In this document: positions 34,542 to 42,114 of the stretch, piece by piece
Numbering within the stretch: the first letter of the stretch is position 1
Layout of the letters: each line of letters begins with the position of its first letter
DNA from: Spirochaetota bacterium
GTDB lineage: Bacteria; Spirochaetota; Spirochaetia; Treponematales; Rectinemataceae
Length of the DNA stretch: 64,000 nt
Assembly (NCBI GenBank): GCA_026398595.1
Contig: JAPLSO010000049.1
Coordinates: 1-64,000 of the forward strand
Direction: 5' to 3'
Notes under the pieces: model-generated
Database searches by the model: none
What the model was told of the DNA's origin: nothing
Seen by the model: only the letters and a program-made list of their open reading frames with translations
Position numbers and translations under genes: made by a program

Positions 34542-35108
34542 TCAGAAAAGCATCAGCCGCATCGCGTACAGATCGTAGTATTTTTCGCCTATCTTGAACT
34601 CCGCGCGGAGCCTGCCTTTGGTCTTAAAACCTTTTTTTGCATACAGACGTATGGCCCTCTCGTTGTCCGTACGGACCCGGAGGGAAATCTTCTTTATGGA
34701 ACCTGAAGCTCGGGCCCACTCGACGAGGGCGTCGAGCATGGCTCCCCCGACGTCGAGGCCCCAGTACTGCCTGCGGACCGAGATGCCGAACACCCCCGCG
34801 TGCCGTATCCTGGGCCGCTTGCCCGAGGCGAAGTTCAGTGAGGCGACGATCTCGCTGTCCACGAGGCCGACCAGGTAGAGCTGGTTGTCGGCAGTCGCGA
34901 TTCCCTTGAGGTAGTCCTCCTCCTGGGTCATGGTCATGGCAAACTCGCCCGGACCGAAGGTCAAATTAGCCGATTCCCCGCTCACCGCCTGCACGAAGGC
35001 GATAAGGTCAGCCGCGTCGTCGATCGCGGCTTTGCGAATCTGGAGTTGGAGGCCGTCCTTGAGAGGGAAGAATCTGTCTCCCATGCCTGTTTTCCCATGA
35101 GCGTTCAT
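34542..35108 (-). CDS. GNAT family N-acetyltransferase (ribosomal-protein acetyltransferase type)
   Basis: A 188-residue acetyl-CoA-dependent transferase. Motif A is VFGISVRRQYWGLDVGGAML, where the Q/RxxGxG/A acetyl-CoA loop reads RQYWGLDVG. Motif B is LRVRTDNERAIRLYAKKGF, typical of GNATs. Three in-frame ATG codons at the N-terminus (35108, 35096, 35084) make the start uncertain; none has a strong ribosome site. It is transcribed alone on the minus strand. The acceptor is unknown. Confidence 0.85.
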   Translation of the reverse strand: MNAHGKTGMGDRFFPLKDGLQLQIRKAAIDDAADLIAFVQAVSGESANLTFGPGEFAMTMTQEEDYLKGIATADNQLYLVGLVDSEIVASLNFASGKRPRIRHAGVFGISVRRQYWGLDVGGAMLDALVEWARASGSIKKISLRVRTDNERAIRLYAKKGFKTKGRLRAEFKIGEKYYDLYAMRLMLF

Positions 35109-35272
35109 GGCCGTATTGTGCAGTCCGTCCGAGTTTCATGCCAGCCCCTTTATTATAATTTCGGACCACTGGCTCGGCGATTGTCTCGGCGTCGATGACC
35201 GTCATCTTCATGGCATTCCGGAAGTATTTTGCCCGGGGCATCGCGATGGGGGCGGTCAAGGGCCGATCGGAC

Positions 35273-35917
35273 TCAGGGCCCTGCCCTTGCGCGCAGCAGA
35301 TTGAGCGCCAGGGCTATAAAGACTATGCACGTCGCCTTGTTCAGTATCAGTGATATTTTTCCATTTTGCCTCAGGGCGGCCGAAGCTTTGGAGGCGAAGA
35401 GAGCTATACCGAGGCACCAAAAGGTGCCTGTGCAGACGAAGCTGAGCCCGAGGATAAAGAAGGGAAGGGCGCCGTACTGGTTGTCGGGGCTCACGAACTG
35501 GGGCAGGAAGGAGAGGAAGAAGAGGGCGACTTTGGGGTTGAGCAGATTCGTGATGAAGCCTTGTCTGTATATCTTTGCGAGTTTTTTCGCTTTGGACGTG
35601 TCCGCGGTCGCGGCCGCGATCGGGTCGGTCGATTTCGAGATGAGCATCCTTGCGCCGAGATAGCCGAGGTAGGCGGCGCCCGCGTACTTCACGAGATTGA
35701 AGGCAAGAGGAGAGCTGCGCAGGACTGCGGAAAGTCCCAGAGCGGCCAGGCAGGTGTGGACGAGGGAACCCGTCGAGATGCCCAGGACCGAGACGACGCC
35801 GGCCTTCTTCCCCTGGGCTATGCTTCTTCCCAGGATGTACATGGTGTCGGCGCCAGGCGTGATGTTGAGGAGAATCCCCGAGAATAAAAAAGTCCAATAT
35901 CCCGCGATGCCAAACAT
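35273..35917 (-). CDS. LysE/RhtB family amino-acid exporter
   Basis: A 214-residue inner-membrane exporter with six helices. The family signature is near the N-terminus: GILLNITPGADTMYILGRSI (N-x-TPGPD type, here PGAD). QGFITNLLNPKVALFFLSFL is the second conserved block. Such proteins expel amino acids such as threonine, homoserine or lysine. It stands between a GNAT and an FRG-domain gene without operon evidence. Confidence 0.9.
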   Translation of the reverse strand: MFGIAGYWTFLFSGILLNITPGADTMYILGRSIAQGKKAGVVSVLGISTGSLVHTCLAALGLSAVLRSSPLAFNLVKYAGAAYLGYLGARMLISKSTDPIAAATADTSKAKKLAKIYRQGFITNLLNPKVALFFLSFLPQFVSPDNQYGALPFFILGLSFVCTGTFWCLGIALFASKASAALRQNGKISLILNKATCIVFIALALNLLRARAGP

Positions 35918-35950
35918 AGTCGTGCGCCGGGACTTTATTTATCGCAACCG

Positions 35951-36877
35951 TTAGCCGAGGCGCCTGCGCAGCCTGGCCGCGAGTTCGTCTGCCGCGTCGC
36001 CCGTCTTCCCGCCTTCCTCATCTTCCTCGGTGCCCGATGATCTCGGAGGAAAAAGCATCCCCTCGGTCTTCATCACCGCCTCGCGGAGGGCTGAGCAGAT
36101 CCTCAGCATCGGATCTTCATCCTCGCGGGGAAAGAGCAGGCTGTCCGGTATGCGCTGGGCATTGTTCTCCCAGAAGCTGTCGTCGTTCGGGATGACGAAC
36201 TTGGCGACGAGGCGTCTATTGAAGTCCAGTTCGTTCTTGTCGTCGTAATTGTCCGTAAGGTCGGGCGTGCCGGCGAGGAAGCCTTCCTGGAAATAAGGGC
36301 GCATCGCGAGAGTTGGGCAGACACTCAGGAGCCGTATATTGACGATTTCTTGTTCCGGATTGATCGAAATGCCGTTGGGCAGGTAGGGGAGGCCGAGGAC
36401 GAAGACATAAGCCTGGGCAAGCTTGGGCCTGGACTGTGCGAAGGAGCATGCCACCCGCAAAGATTGGGTGAGGTCCAGAAGGGGCGTCTCGTGCACCTTG
36501 TAGTGCTGGATGAGGGACCACTGGATGTACTGGCGCCTGCGTATCTCATCGGCCGACTTTTTATCGACTTTGCGCGTCTCCTCGACGAGCAGGGCCGAAA
36601 GCGCCTTGAGGAGGGCGAACTCATACTCAAGTTTCGACCGCGCGACAATGTTTTTCCTGTACAAAGAAGGGTAGAGGGTCGAGGCTCCGGCCTTGTTCCG
36701 GTAGTCCTTCGGCTGTCCCCTGAAGAAAAGGAGATTGTCCCTGTTCAGGTAGGACAGTTTCGCAATCATCCGCATCAGGTCGTTGTAGGTCGCGACCGGG
36801 AAGGCGTCACATCGGGAGACGGAGTCGCGAAAATGCCGTTTGAGGGCTTCCGTGAGTTGCGGCGTTATTTCTCGCAT
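35951..36877 (-). CDS. FRG-domain protein
   Basis: A 308-residue protein with an N-terminal to central FRG domain. Its hallmarks are NLLFFRGQPKDYRNKAG followed by LYPSLYRK, then IQHYKVHETPLLDLTQSLRV ACSFA with the conserved Gln-His-Tyr and Thr-Pro-LLDLT. The C-terminal 40 residues are acidic and then Arg-rich (EEDEEGGKTGDAADELAARL), probably disordered. FRG domains are of unknown biochemistry and often found in accessory regions. It lies alone between a transporter gene and a regulator, with no restriction or toxin partner visible. Confidence 0.85.
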   Translation of the reverse strand: MREITPQLTEALKRHFRDSVSRCDAFPVATYNDLMRMIAKLSYLNRDNLLFFRGQPKDYRNKAGASTLYPSLYRKNIVARSKLEYEFALLKALSALLVEETRKVDKKSADEIRRRQYIQWSLIQHYKVHETPLLDLTQSLRVACSFAQSRPKLAQAYVFVLGLPYLPNGISINPEQEIVNIRLLSVCPTLAMRPYFQEGFLAGTPDLTDNYDDKNELDFNRRLVAKFVIPNDDSFWENNAQRIPDSLLFPREDEDPMLRICSALREAVMKTEGMLFPPRSSGTEEDEEGGKTGDAADELAARLRRRLG

Positions 36878-36904
36878 GATTTCATCTTTTTCTAACTACA
36901 ACAT

Positions 36905-37105
36905 AAGCGGCCGCAAAAAGAAAGTGGGATGGGCCGCGCGCAACTTGACGGGACCCTTCCGCGACGGAACGCACAAGACCCTGTAACAAGCTCGGATAAA
37001 CCACGTCGGCAAGGAGCACATCCGATGTCTTGCCTCTGTCCTGAACCTAAAGGAGTGCTGTATCAAGCCCGTTCGGGCGGCCTGAGGGCCGCCCGGCTTC
37101 TTTTC
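36905..37105 (+). ncRNA. Possible structured RNA ending in a terminator-like hairpin
   Basis: About 200 bases with no credible gene, rich in pairings: GGCAAG with CTTGCC (near 37008-37034) enclosing ACA/TGT, and a final strong stem followed by a T-rich tail. It lies upstream of, and separate from, the SorC regulator promoter. It does not match tRNA, tmRNA, SRP or RNase P signatures I know. A simple spacer remains possible. Confidence 0.25.
37074..37105 (+). terminator. Terminator-like hairpin upstream of the SorC regulator
   Basis: CGGGCGGCC-TGAG-GGCCGCCCG is a perfect nine-pair stem followed by GCTTCTTTTCC. It points along the plus strand though no annotated gene precedes it on that strand, which is the main reason to suspect a small RNA here. 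Confidence 0.65.
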
Positions 37106-37127
37106 CGAAAACCTTCGCTAAAAAAAG

Positions 37128-37156
37128 TTGACAACTATAAAAATGCCTTCTATACT
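37128..37156 (+). promoter_or_regulatory. Near-consensus sigma-70 promoter of the SorC/ugp-like operon
   Basis: TTGACA (37128-37133), exactly 17 bases, then TATACT (37151-37156), with an AT-rich upstream stretch. Transcription should start near 37163. This is the clearest promoter in the window and drives the regulator gene and probably the genes behind it. Confidence 0.85.
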
Positions 37157-37182
37157 TTCATCTGCACCGAACTGTTACATAC

Positions 37183-37197
37183 GATCATGCACTGATC
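37183..37197. promoter_or_regulatory. Putative SorC-type operator in the leader
   Basis: GATCA-TGCAC-TGATC is a perfect inverted repeat just downstream of the predicted transcription start and 23 bases before the regulator start codon. That position suits autorepression. Confidence 0.5.
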
Positions 37198-37220
37198 ATT
37201 TGCTCACTTGAAGGATGGTT

Positions 37221-38207
37221 ATGCGGTACGACGAGCGTCTGATGGTCAAGATAGCGATGCTCTACTATCTTAAAAACCTCGACCAGGACGAGATAGCCGC
37301 AAGGCTCAATCTCTCCCGCCAGAGCGTTTCACGCCACCTCAAGCGGGCGCGCGAAACCGGAATCGTCGAATTCAGAATACATTCGCCCAAGGAAGAGACC
37401 TTCGCCGAACTGGAACTGGGGCTCGAGACGGCCTTTGGACTCAAGGCTGCGATAGTGGCGCCGGTCAGCCTCAACGCCGATGATATCATGAAGGAAGCCA
37501 TCGGAAAGTACGCGGCTGCCTTTATAGAGCAAACGGTAATCGACGGCGATGTCATCGGGGTTTCCTGGAGTTCCACCGTCATCGCCTGTGCCCGCAACCT
37601 CAAGACCGGGGAGGCTTCCGCCGGGGCGGCGGCGGACCTCACGATCTGTCAGCTGAATGGGAGCATGGACGTAGCTGACATCTCGACGCGAGCCGAGTTC
37701 ATCATCTCGAGGATAGCCTCAGCCTTCAAGGCCAGGACCAGTTCCCTCCCCGTGCCCATGCTGGTCGATTCGCAGGGGATTCTCTCCTCCATCATGGCCG
37801 ACACGCGAATCAGGAGTTCCTTCGACCTGGCCAGGGGCGCGACGGTGGGTATCTTTGGCATAGGCAGCATTAACCAGAAATCCTCTCTCTACCAGACGGG
37901 ATACATGAGCGCCAGGATACTGGAGGAGCTGCGCTCGAAGGCGGCAGTGGGCGATATAGCCGGGCATTTCTTCGATGCGCGGGGCGGGATCTGCGACCCT
38001 TCCCTTGAGTCGCGAACCCTCTCCGTACCCAAGTCGACCTTCGAGTCGATGCGCTTCTCCATAGCTCTCGCCGGCGGCGAGCACAAGCTGGAAGCGATTG
38101 AGGGGGCTGTAGCGGGCCGCTGGTGCAATGTCCTCGTGACCGATGAAAACACAGCCCGAGGTCTTTTACGTCGCAAGGGCCTGCTTGTGGGGAACGCGGC
38201 GCCATGA
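37221..38207 (+). CDS. SorC/DeoR-type sugar-binding transcriptional regulator
   Basis: A 328-residue regulator. The N-terminal helix-turn-helix reads LDQDEIAARLNLSRQSVSRH. The C-terminal sugar-phosphate sensor has VIGVSWSSTVIACARNL and GIGSINQKSSLYQTG, then GDIAGHFFDARG. ATG 37221 is preferred over ATG 37215 because AAGGA lies five bases before it. It is followed by an ATGA overlap with the first permease gene, so regulator and transporter share one transcript. SorC proteins bind phosphorylated sugars or triose phosphates, and a glycerol-phosphate product of this operon is a likely effector. Confidence 0.9.
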   Translation: MRYDERLMVKIAMLYYLKNLDQDEIAARLNLSRQSVSRHLKRARETGIVEFRIHSPKEETFAELELGLETAFGLKAAIVAPVSLNADDIMKEAIGKYAAAFIEQTVIDGDVIGVSWSSTVIACARNLKTGEASAGAAADLTICQLNGSMDVADISTRAEFIISRIASAFKARTSSLPVPMLVDSQGILSSIMADTRIRSSFDLARGATVGIFGIGSINQKSSLYQTGYMSARILEELRSKAAVGDIAGHFFDARGGICDPSLESRTLSVPKSTFESMRFSIALAGGEHKLEAIEGAVAGRWCNVLVTDENTARGLLRRKGLLVGNAAP

Positions 38208-39124
38208 AACCTCGCTTGGTAAAGCCTCGCTTAGTAAAGCCTCGCTTAGTAAAGCGGACCAAGGGCGACGGCCTGGCTGCCGGGCTCCTCCTCCTGCCCT
38301 CCCTCCTCGTCTTCGGCATCTTCGTCTTCTTTCCCCTGGTCTACACCCTCTGGCTGAGCGCCATGAACTGGAACCTGATCTCTCCTGACAAGAAATACGT
38401 CGCCTTCGGCAACTACCTGAAGCTTCTCCGCGATCCGCTTTTCTGGAAGGTCCTCTCCAACACCGTCGTTTTCTCCTTCTTCTCCGTGGTTATTTCGGTA
38501 TCCCTGGGGCTTCTCATCGCCGTTCTGATAAACCGGAAGACGGCCGGAAGGACCCTGTTCAGGACAGCCATCTTCCTGCCCTATGTCACGGCGACCTCTG
38601 CCATGGCTCTCGTATGGCTCTGGATCTTCGATCCCCAATACGGCTTCCTGAATATGGTCTTGAGGGCTCTGGGACTTCACGGGCCGGAATGGCTGGCCTC
38701 GACCTCATGGGCCATGCCCGCCATCGTCATCATGACTATCTGGCGCTTCACGGGTTACATCATGCTGATCTATCTCGGAGGCTTGCAGAGCATCGACGGC
38801 GAACTGATCGAGGCTGCTTCGGTCGAGGGTGCGGGTCCCTTCGCGATTTTCTGGAAGATCACTTTTCCCCTGCTTTCGCCGACGACCCTCTTCGTCGTGA
38901 TCACGACCCTCATCACGATGCTGCAGAACTTCGAGACCGTCTACATCATGACCCAGGGCGGTCCCGTCAATTCGACGAATATGCTGGTTCTCTACATCTA
39001 TCAGAACGCTTTCCAGTTCTTCGAGGCAGGCTACGCCTCGACGATCTCGGTGATCCTTTTCCTTATCATGATTGGACTTACGGGGCTGCAGCTCAGGTCG
39101 TCGAAAAAATGGGTGACCTACTGA
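38204..39124 (+). CDS. ABC transporter permease, MalF/UgpA type
   Basis: A 306-residue CUT1 permease. After an unusual basic N-terminus that repeats KPRLV three times, six helices follow. The EAA loop reads IDGELIEAASVEGAGPFAIF, then KITFPLLSPTT, and the MTQGGPVNSTNMLVLYIYQN block is intact. It overlaps the regulator stop by ATGA. The N-terminal repeat is encoded by a 15-bp tandem array and is probably dispensable. With a glycerophosphodiesterase gene next, UgpA-like uptake of glycerophosphodiesters is the favoured role. Confidence 0.92.
   Translation: MKPRLVKPRLVKPRLVKRTKGDGLAAGLLLLPSLLVFGIFVFFPLVYTLWLSAMNWNLISPDKKYVAFGNYLKLLRDPLFWKVLSNTVVFSFFSVVISVSLGLLIAVLINRKTAGRTLFRTAIFLPYVTATSAMALVWLWIFDPQYGFLNMVLRALGLHGPEWLASTSWAMPAIVIMTIWRFTGYIMLIYLGGLQSIDGELIEAASVEGAGPFAIFWKITFPLLSPTTLFVVITTLITMLQNFETVYIMTQGGPVNSTNMLVLYIYQNAFQFFEAGYASTISVILFLIMIGLTGLQLRSSKKWVTY
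38210..38254 (+). repeat. Three tandem 15-bp units at the permease start
   Basis: CCTCGCTTGGTAAAG followed by two copies of CCTCGCTTAGTAAAG. In frame they encode PRLVK three times at residues 3-17. Being a multiple of three the array keeps the frame. It looks like recent slippage duplication, as in the 6194 array, which also has 15-bp units. Confidence 0.9.
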
Positions 39125-39144
39125 TGTCCCGGGAGGAGCGACCG

Positions 39145-39909
39145 ATGGTGGATCTGTTCGGGCACAGGGGAGCGGCCGGGGAGGCTCCCGAAAACACGCT
39201 GGCCGGCTACCGCTTCGCCTGGGGTCTGGGCGTGCGCTGCCTGGAGCTGGATGTCCACCTGACGAGGGATGGGGAACTAGCCGTCATACACGATGAGGTC
39301 CTGGACAGGACGACGAACGGCAAGGGCCATGTCGGCGGCTACACCATGGCCGAGCTCAAGGGCTTCGACGCCGGCTTCCTCTACGGCGGAACCTTTCCCG
39401 ACGCCCGGATCCCCACCCTTGACGAAGTCTTTTCCGAATTCGCGGCCATGATGCGGCTCTTCCAGCTCGAGATCAAGACCGACCGGCCTTTCATTCTCGA
39501 TATAGTCTGCAAGAAGGTGGGCGAGACCCTCCTCCGCTTCGGGATAGCCGACAAGGTCGTTGTCACTTCCTTCGATCCCTACGCGATACGGACGATGAAG
39601 AAGGTCCTGCCCCGCCAGCGCTGCGGACTCATCTCCATGCAGTACAGGGAGAGCGACCTGCGTCTGGCCAAGGAACTCGGCTGCTGGAATACCTGCATTC
39701 CTCTCAAGACAGGGGGCAGCGCCGACCTCGTACGGAAGGCTCACGCTCTGGGACTGGAAGTGACGGGCTGGCTCGGCAATTCGACAGCCGATGTCGACAT
39801 CCTCCTCGAGTGGGGGACGGACAGCATCACCTCGAACTATCCCTCGATCGTCCTGCCCTACCTGAAATCGAAGAATCTACTCCGGGACGCTCCGCTGGCC
39901 GGAGCCTGA
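39145..39909 (+). CDS. Glycerophosphodiester phosphodiesterase
   Basis: A 254-residue GDPD that splits glycerophosphodiesters to glycerol 3-phosphate and an alcohol. Catalytic motifs are LFGHRGAAGEAPENTLAGY (His-Arg-Gly, Glu-Asn), ELDVHLTRDGELAVIHDE (Glu-x-Asp and His-Asp) and QLEIKTDRPF (Glu/Lys). No signal peptide is seen, so it acts in the cytoplasm like UgpQ. ATG 39145 has GGGAGGAG in good position; ATG 39124, which overlaps the permease stop, is an alternative. Its place between two permease genes ties it to the importer. Confidence 0.92.
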   Translation: MVDLFGHRGAAGEAPENTLAGYRFAWGLGVRCLELDVHLTRDGELAVIHDEVLDRTTNGKGHVGGYTMAELKGFDAGFLYGGTFPDARIPTLDEVFSEFAAMMRLFQLEIKTDRPFILDIVCKKVGETLLRFGIADKVVVTSFDPYAIRTMKKVLPRQRCGLISMQYRESDLRLAKELGCWNTCIPLKTGGSADLVRKAHALGLEVTGWLGNSTADVDILLEWGTDSITSNYPSIVLPYLKSKNLLRDAPLAGA

Positions 39910-39913
39910 TGTT

Positions 39914-40765
39914 ATGAGGTCTGGCAGGATGGCGGCGAAGCGCGGCGAACGCTTGAGGACAGTTCTCAGGTTCATTTTCCTCCTCGGGATGGCCTTCGTC
40001 ATGGTTCTGCCCATACTCTGGGCTTTCTCGACGGCTATAAAGCCCCAGAAGGAGATCTACGCCTATCCGCCTACGATAATCCCGACGAGACTGGCATGGG
40101 AGAACTTCGCCAAGGCCTGGACGAGCGCGCCTTTCGGCCGCTACGCCTTCAACTCGGTCTTCGTCACACTCACCATCCTCGTCTGCCAGCTTTTCAACGC
40201 GGCCTTTGCCGCCTACGCCTTCTCCTGGCTCAAATTCAGGGGAAGGGATACCCTCTTCCTCTTCTTCCTCGCCGCGATGATGATTCCCACCCAGGTCCTC
40301 ATCGTTCCGACCTTCCTCATCTTCAGGTCCTTCGGGTGGATCGACACCTATTGGGCCCTGATCATCCCCTTCGTGTCCAACGCCTTCGGCATTTTCCTGA
40401 TGCGGCAATCCTTCCTTGCGATACCGAGGGACCTGGTCGACGCCGCCAAAATAGACGGCTGCGGCCACCTGGGCATAATTGGCAACATCATGGTGCCTTC
40501 GTCCAAGGCTGCCTTCATCAGCTTTTCCCTCCTGACCTTCACGTGGCGCTGGAACGATTACTTCTGGCCCCTCATCATGACCAATTCGACCAAGATGCGA
40601 ACCCTGCCCGTCGGTCTCGTCTTTCTCCGCACTTCCGAGGGGAGCATTGAATGGAACGTCGTCATGGCGGGCGCCGTCATAGTCATGCTGCCCGTGATCC
40701 TGCTTTTTGTAACCCTGCAGAAGTATTTCGTGCAGGGCGTCATGAGTTCCGGAATTAAGGGATAG
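39914..40765 (+). CDS. ABC transporter permease, MalG/UgpE type
   Basis: A 283-residue CUT1 permease with six helices. The EAA loop reads AIPRDLVDAAKIDGCGHLGI with NIMVPSSKAAF, and the tail YFVQGVMSSGIKG is characteristic. The start could be ATG 39914 or the in-frame ATG 39929. It partners the permease at 38204 despite the intervening phosphodiesterase gene. As in the other CUT1 operon no ATPase gene is present. Confidence 0.92.
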   Translation: MRSGRMAAKRGERLRTVLRFIFLLGMAFVMVLPILWAFSTAIKPQKEIYAYPPTIIPTRLAWENFAKAWTSAPFGRYAFNSVFVTLTILVCQLFNAAFAAYAFSWLKFRGRDTLFLFFLAAMMIPTQVLIVPTFLIFRSFGWIDTYWALIIPFVSNAFGIFLMRQSFLAIPRDLVDAAKIDGCGHLGIIGNIMVPSSKAAFISFSLLTFTWRWNDYFWPLIMTNSTKMRTLPVGLVFLRTSEGSIEWNVVMAGAVIVMLPVILLFVTLQKYFVQGVMSSGIKG

Positions 40766-40802
40766 CCTTGGCTTCCCTTGAAAGTCTATAGAGGAGGAAA
40801 GA

Positions 40803-42089
40803 ATGCGCAAGTGTGTATCGTGGAAACTGGTCCCGGTTCTTCTCGTACTTCTGGCGGGCGTATCGCTGCCGCTTTTCGCGGCGCCTACGCAGGTTGTCTT
40901 CTGGTCCGCCCTGGGCGGCAACAACGGCAAGATCCTGGACTCCTTCGTCCAGGAGTTCAACGCTTCCCAGAGCGATGTCGTTGTGGTCAATGAATTCCAG
41001 GGAGCGTACACCGACGCCGAGCAGAAGCTGATGGCTTCCATAGCCTCAGGCAAGACGCCCGACCTCTGCATGCTGGAAATCTCCCGCATCCCGGCCTTCG
41101 TCAATGCCAAGGCGGTGGTGGCTCTCGACTCCTTCGCTGCCGGCCCCAACGGGATCGATCTCAAGGATTTCGTCCAGGGTCTCCTCGAGGAGAGCAGAAT
41201 AGACGGCAAGCTCTACAGTCTGCCCCAGTCGCGGTCGATGCCCGTCTTCTACTATAACAAGGATATGTTCAGGGCGGCCGGATTGAACGCGGACAAGGCG
41301 CCCTCCACCTGGAAAGAGATCAGGGACGCTGCCCTGAAGCTCACGGCCCCCGACGGTTCGAAGGTCGGTTTCGGCATCCAGACCGGCAACCCCTGGTGGT
41401 ATTTCCAGACCGCCGTGGAGAGCTACGGAGCCGAAGTCTCGAAACTCGTGGACGGGAAACCCGTGCCCACCTTCAACAGCCCCGAGGCTGTGGCCGCCCT
41501 CCAGTGGTGGTACGATCTCGTCAAGAAAGACAAGGCTGCGAAGCTGTACGTCGGCAAGGGCCTGACCTCCTGGGAACTTCTCCAGGCCGATTTCATCTCA
41601 GGCAAGGTCGGGATGATGTACATAACCACGGGCTGGATGGGCAACATCCTCAATAATTCGGGCTTCGAAGTCGGCGTCGGCAAACTGGCCGCCGGCCCCA
41701 CGGGCGTGAGAAAGATTCCCACGGGCGGCAACGGTATCGTCATTCCGGCCGGTTCGCCTAAGGCCAAGCAGGAAGCGGCCTGGATATTCCTCAAGTGGTT
41801 GACCGATACCAAGCAGGCGGCTAGATGGGCCATGCAGACCGGCTATATGCCCTTGAGAATCTCCGCGGGCAATTCGCCCGATCTCAAGGCTTATATCGCC
41901 AAGAATCCCGCCTTCCAGGTGGCCGTCGATTCCATGCTCTATGCCTCGGCCTTCCCCGCCATCAAGCGAAACCCCAAAACCGAACCCACCCTCGACGTCC
42001 TGTGGGAGAGGATATTCCTCAACAACGAACCTGTGCAGAAAGTGGCCGACGAAGTGGCCAAGCAGGTGACCGAGCAGCTTCAGCAGTAA
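40803..42089 (+). CDS. ABC transporter substrate-binding protein, UgpB-like
   Basis: A 428-residue extracytoplasmic binding protein with signal peptide (residues 1-24, ending SLPLFAAPTQ). Family features are FVQEFNASQSDVVVVNEFQG, YSLPQSRSMPVFYYNKDMF and GGNGIVIPAGSPKAKQEAAW. The YSLPxxRSxPVxYYNKDxF pattern and length resemble UgpB, the glycerol-3-phosphate binding protein. AGAGGAGGAAAG precedes ATG. Its operon partners (phosphodiesterase, glycerol-3-phosphate dehydrogenase-like protein) support glycerophosphodiester or glycerol 3-phosphate as ligand. Confidence 0.9.
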   Translation: MRKCVSWKLVPVLLVLLAGVSLPLFAAPTQVVFWSALGGNNGKILDSFVQEFNASQSDVVVVNEFQGAYTDAEQKLMASIASGKTPDLCMLEISRIPAFVNAKAVVALDSFAAGPNGIDLKDFVQGLLEESRIDGKLYSLPQSRSMPVFYYNKDMFRAAGLNADKAPSTWKEIRDAALKLTAPDGSKVGFGIQTGNPWWYFQTAVESYGAEVSKLVDGKPVPTFNSPEAVAALQWWYDLVKKDKAAKLYVGKGLTSWELLQADFISGKVGMMYITTGWMGNILNNSGFEVGVGKLAAGPTGVRKIPTGGNGIVIPAGSPKAKQEAAWIFLKWLTDTKQAARWAMQTGYMPLRISAGNSPDLKAYIAKNPAFQVAVDSMLYASAFPAIKRNPKTEPTLDVLWERIFLNNEPVQKVADEVAKQVTEQLQQ

Positions 42090-42114
42090 GCCCTGGGGCC
42101 GACAAGGAAGCAAT

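Noticed and set aside
36929-37195. Possible 88-residue gene before the SorC regulator
   Set aside because: It would run through a terminator-like hairpin and a near-consensus promoter, and has no recognisable sequence.
39827-41209. Minus-strand open frame of 460 codons opposite permease and binding-protein genes
   Set aside because: Spans two well-defined plus-strand genes and their spacer; low-complexity Glu/Gly-rich shadow.
38204-42089. Maltose-type system as identity of the second CUT1 importer
   Set aside because: Phosphodiesterase and glycerol-3-phosphate dehydrogenase-like genes inside the operon favour glycerophosphodiesters over maltodextrins.
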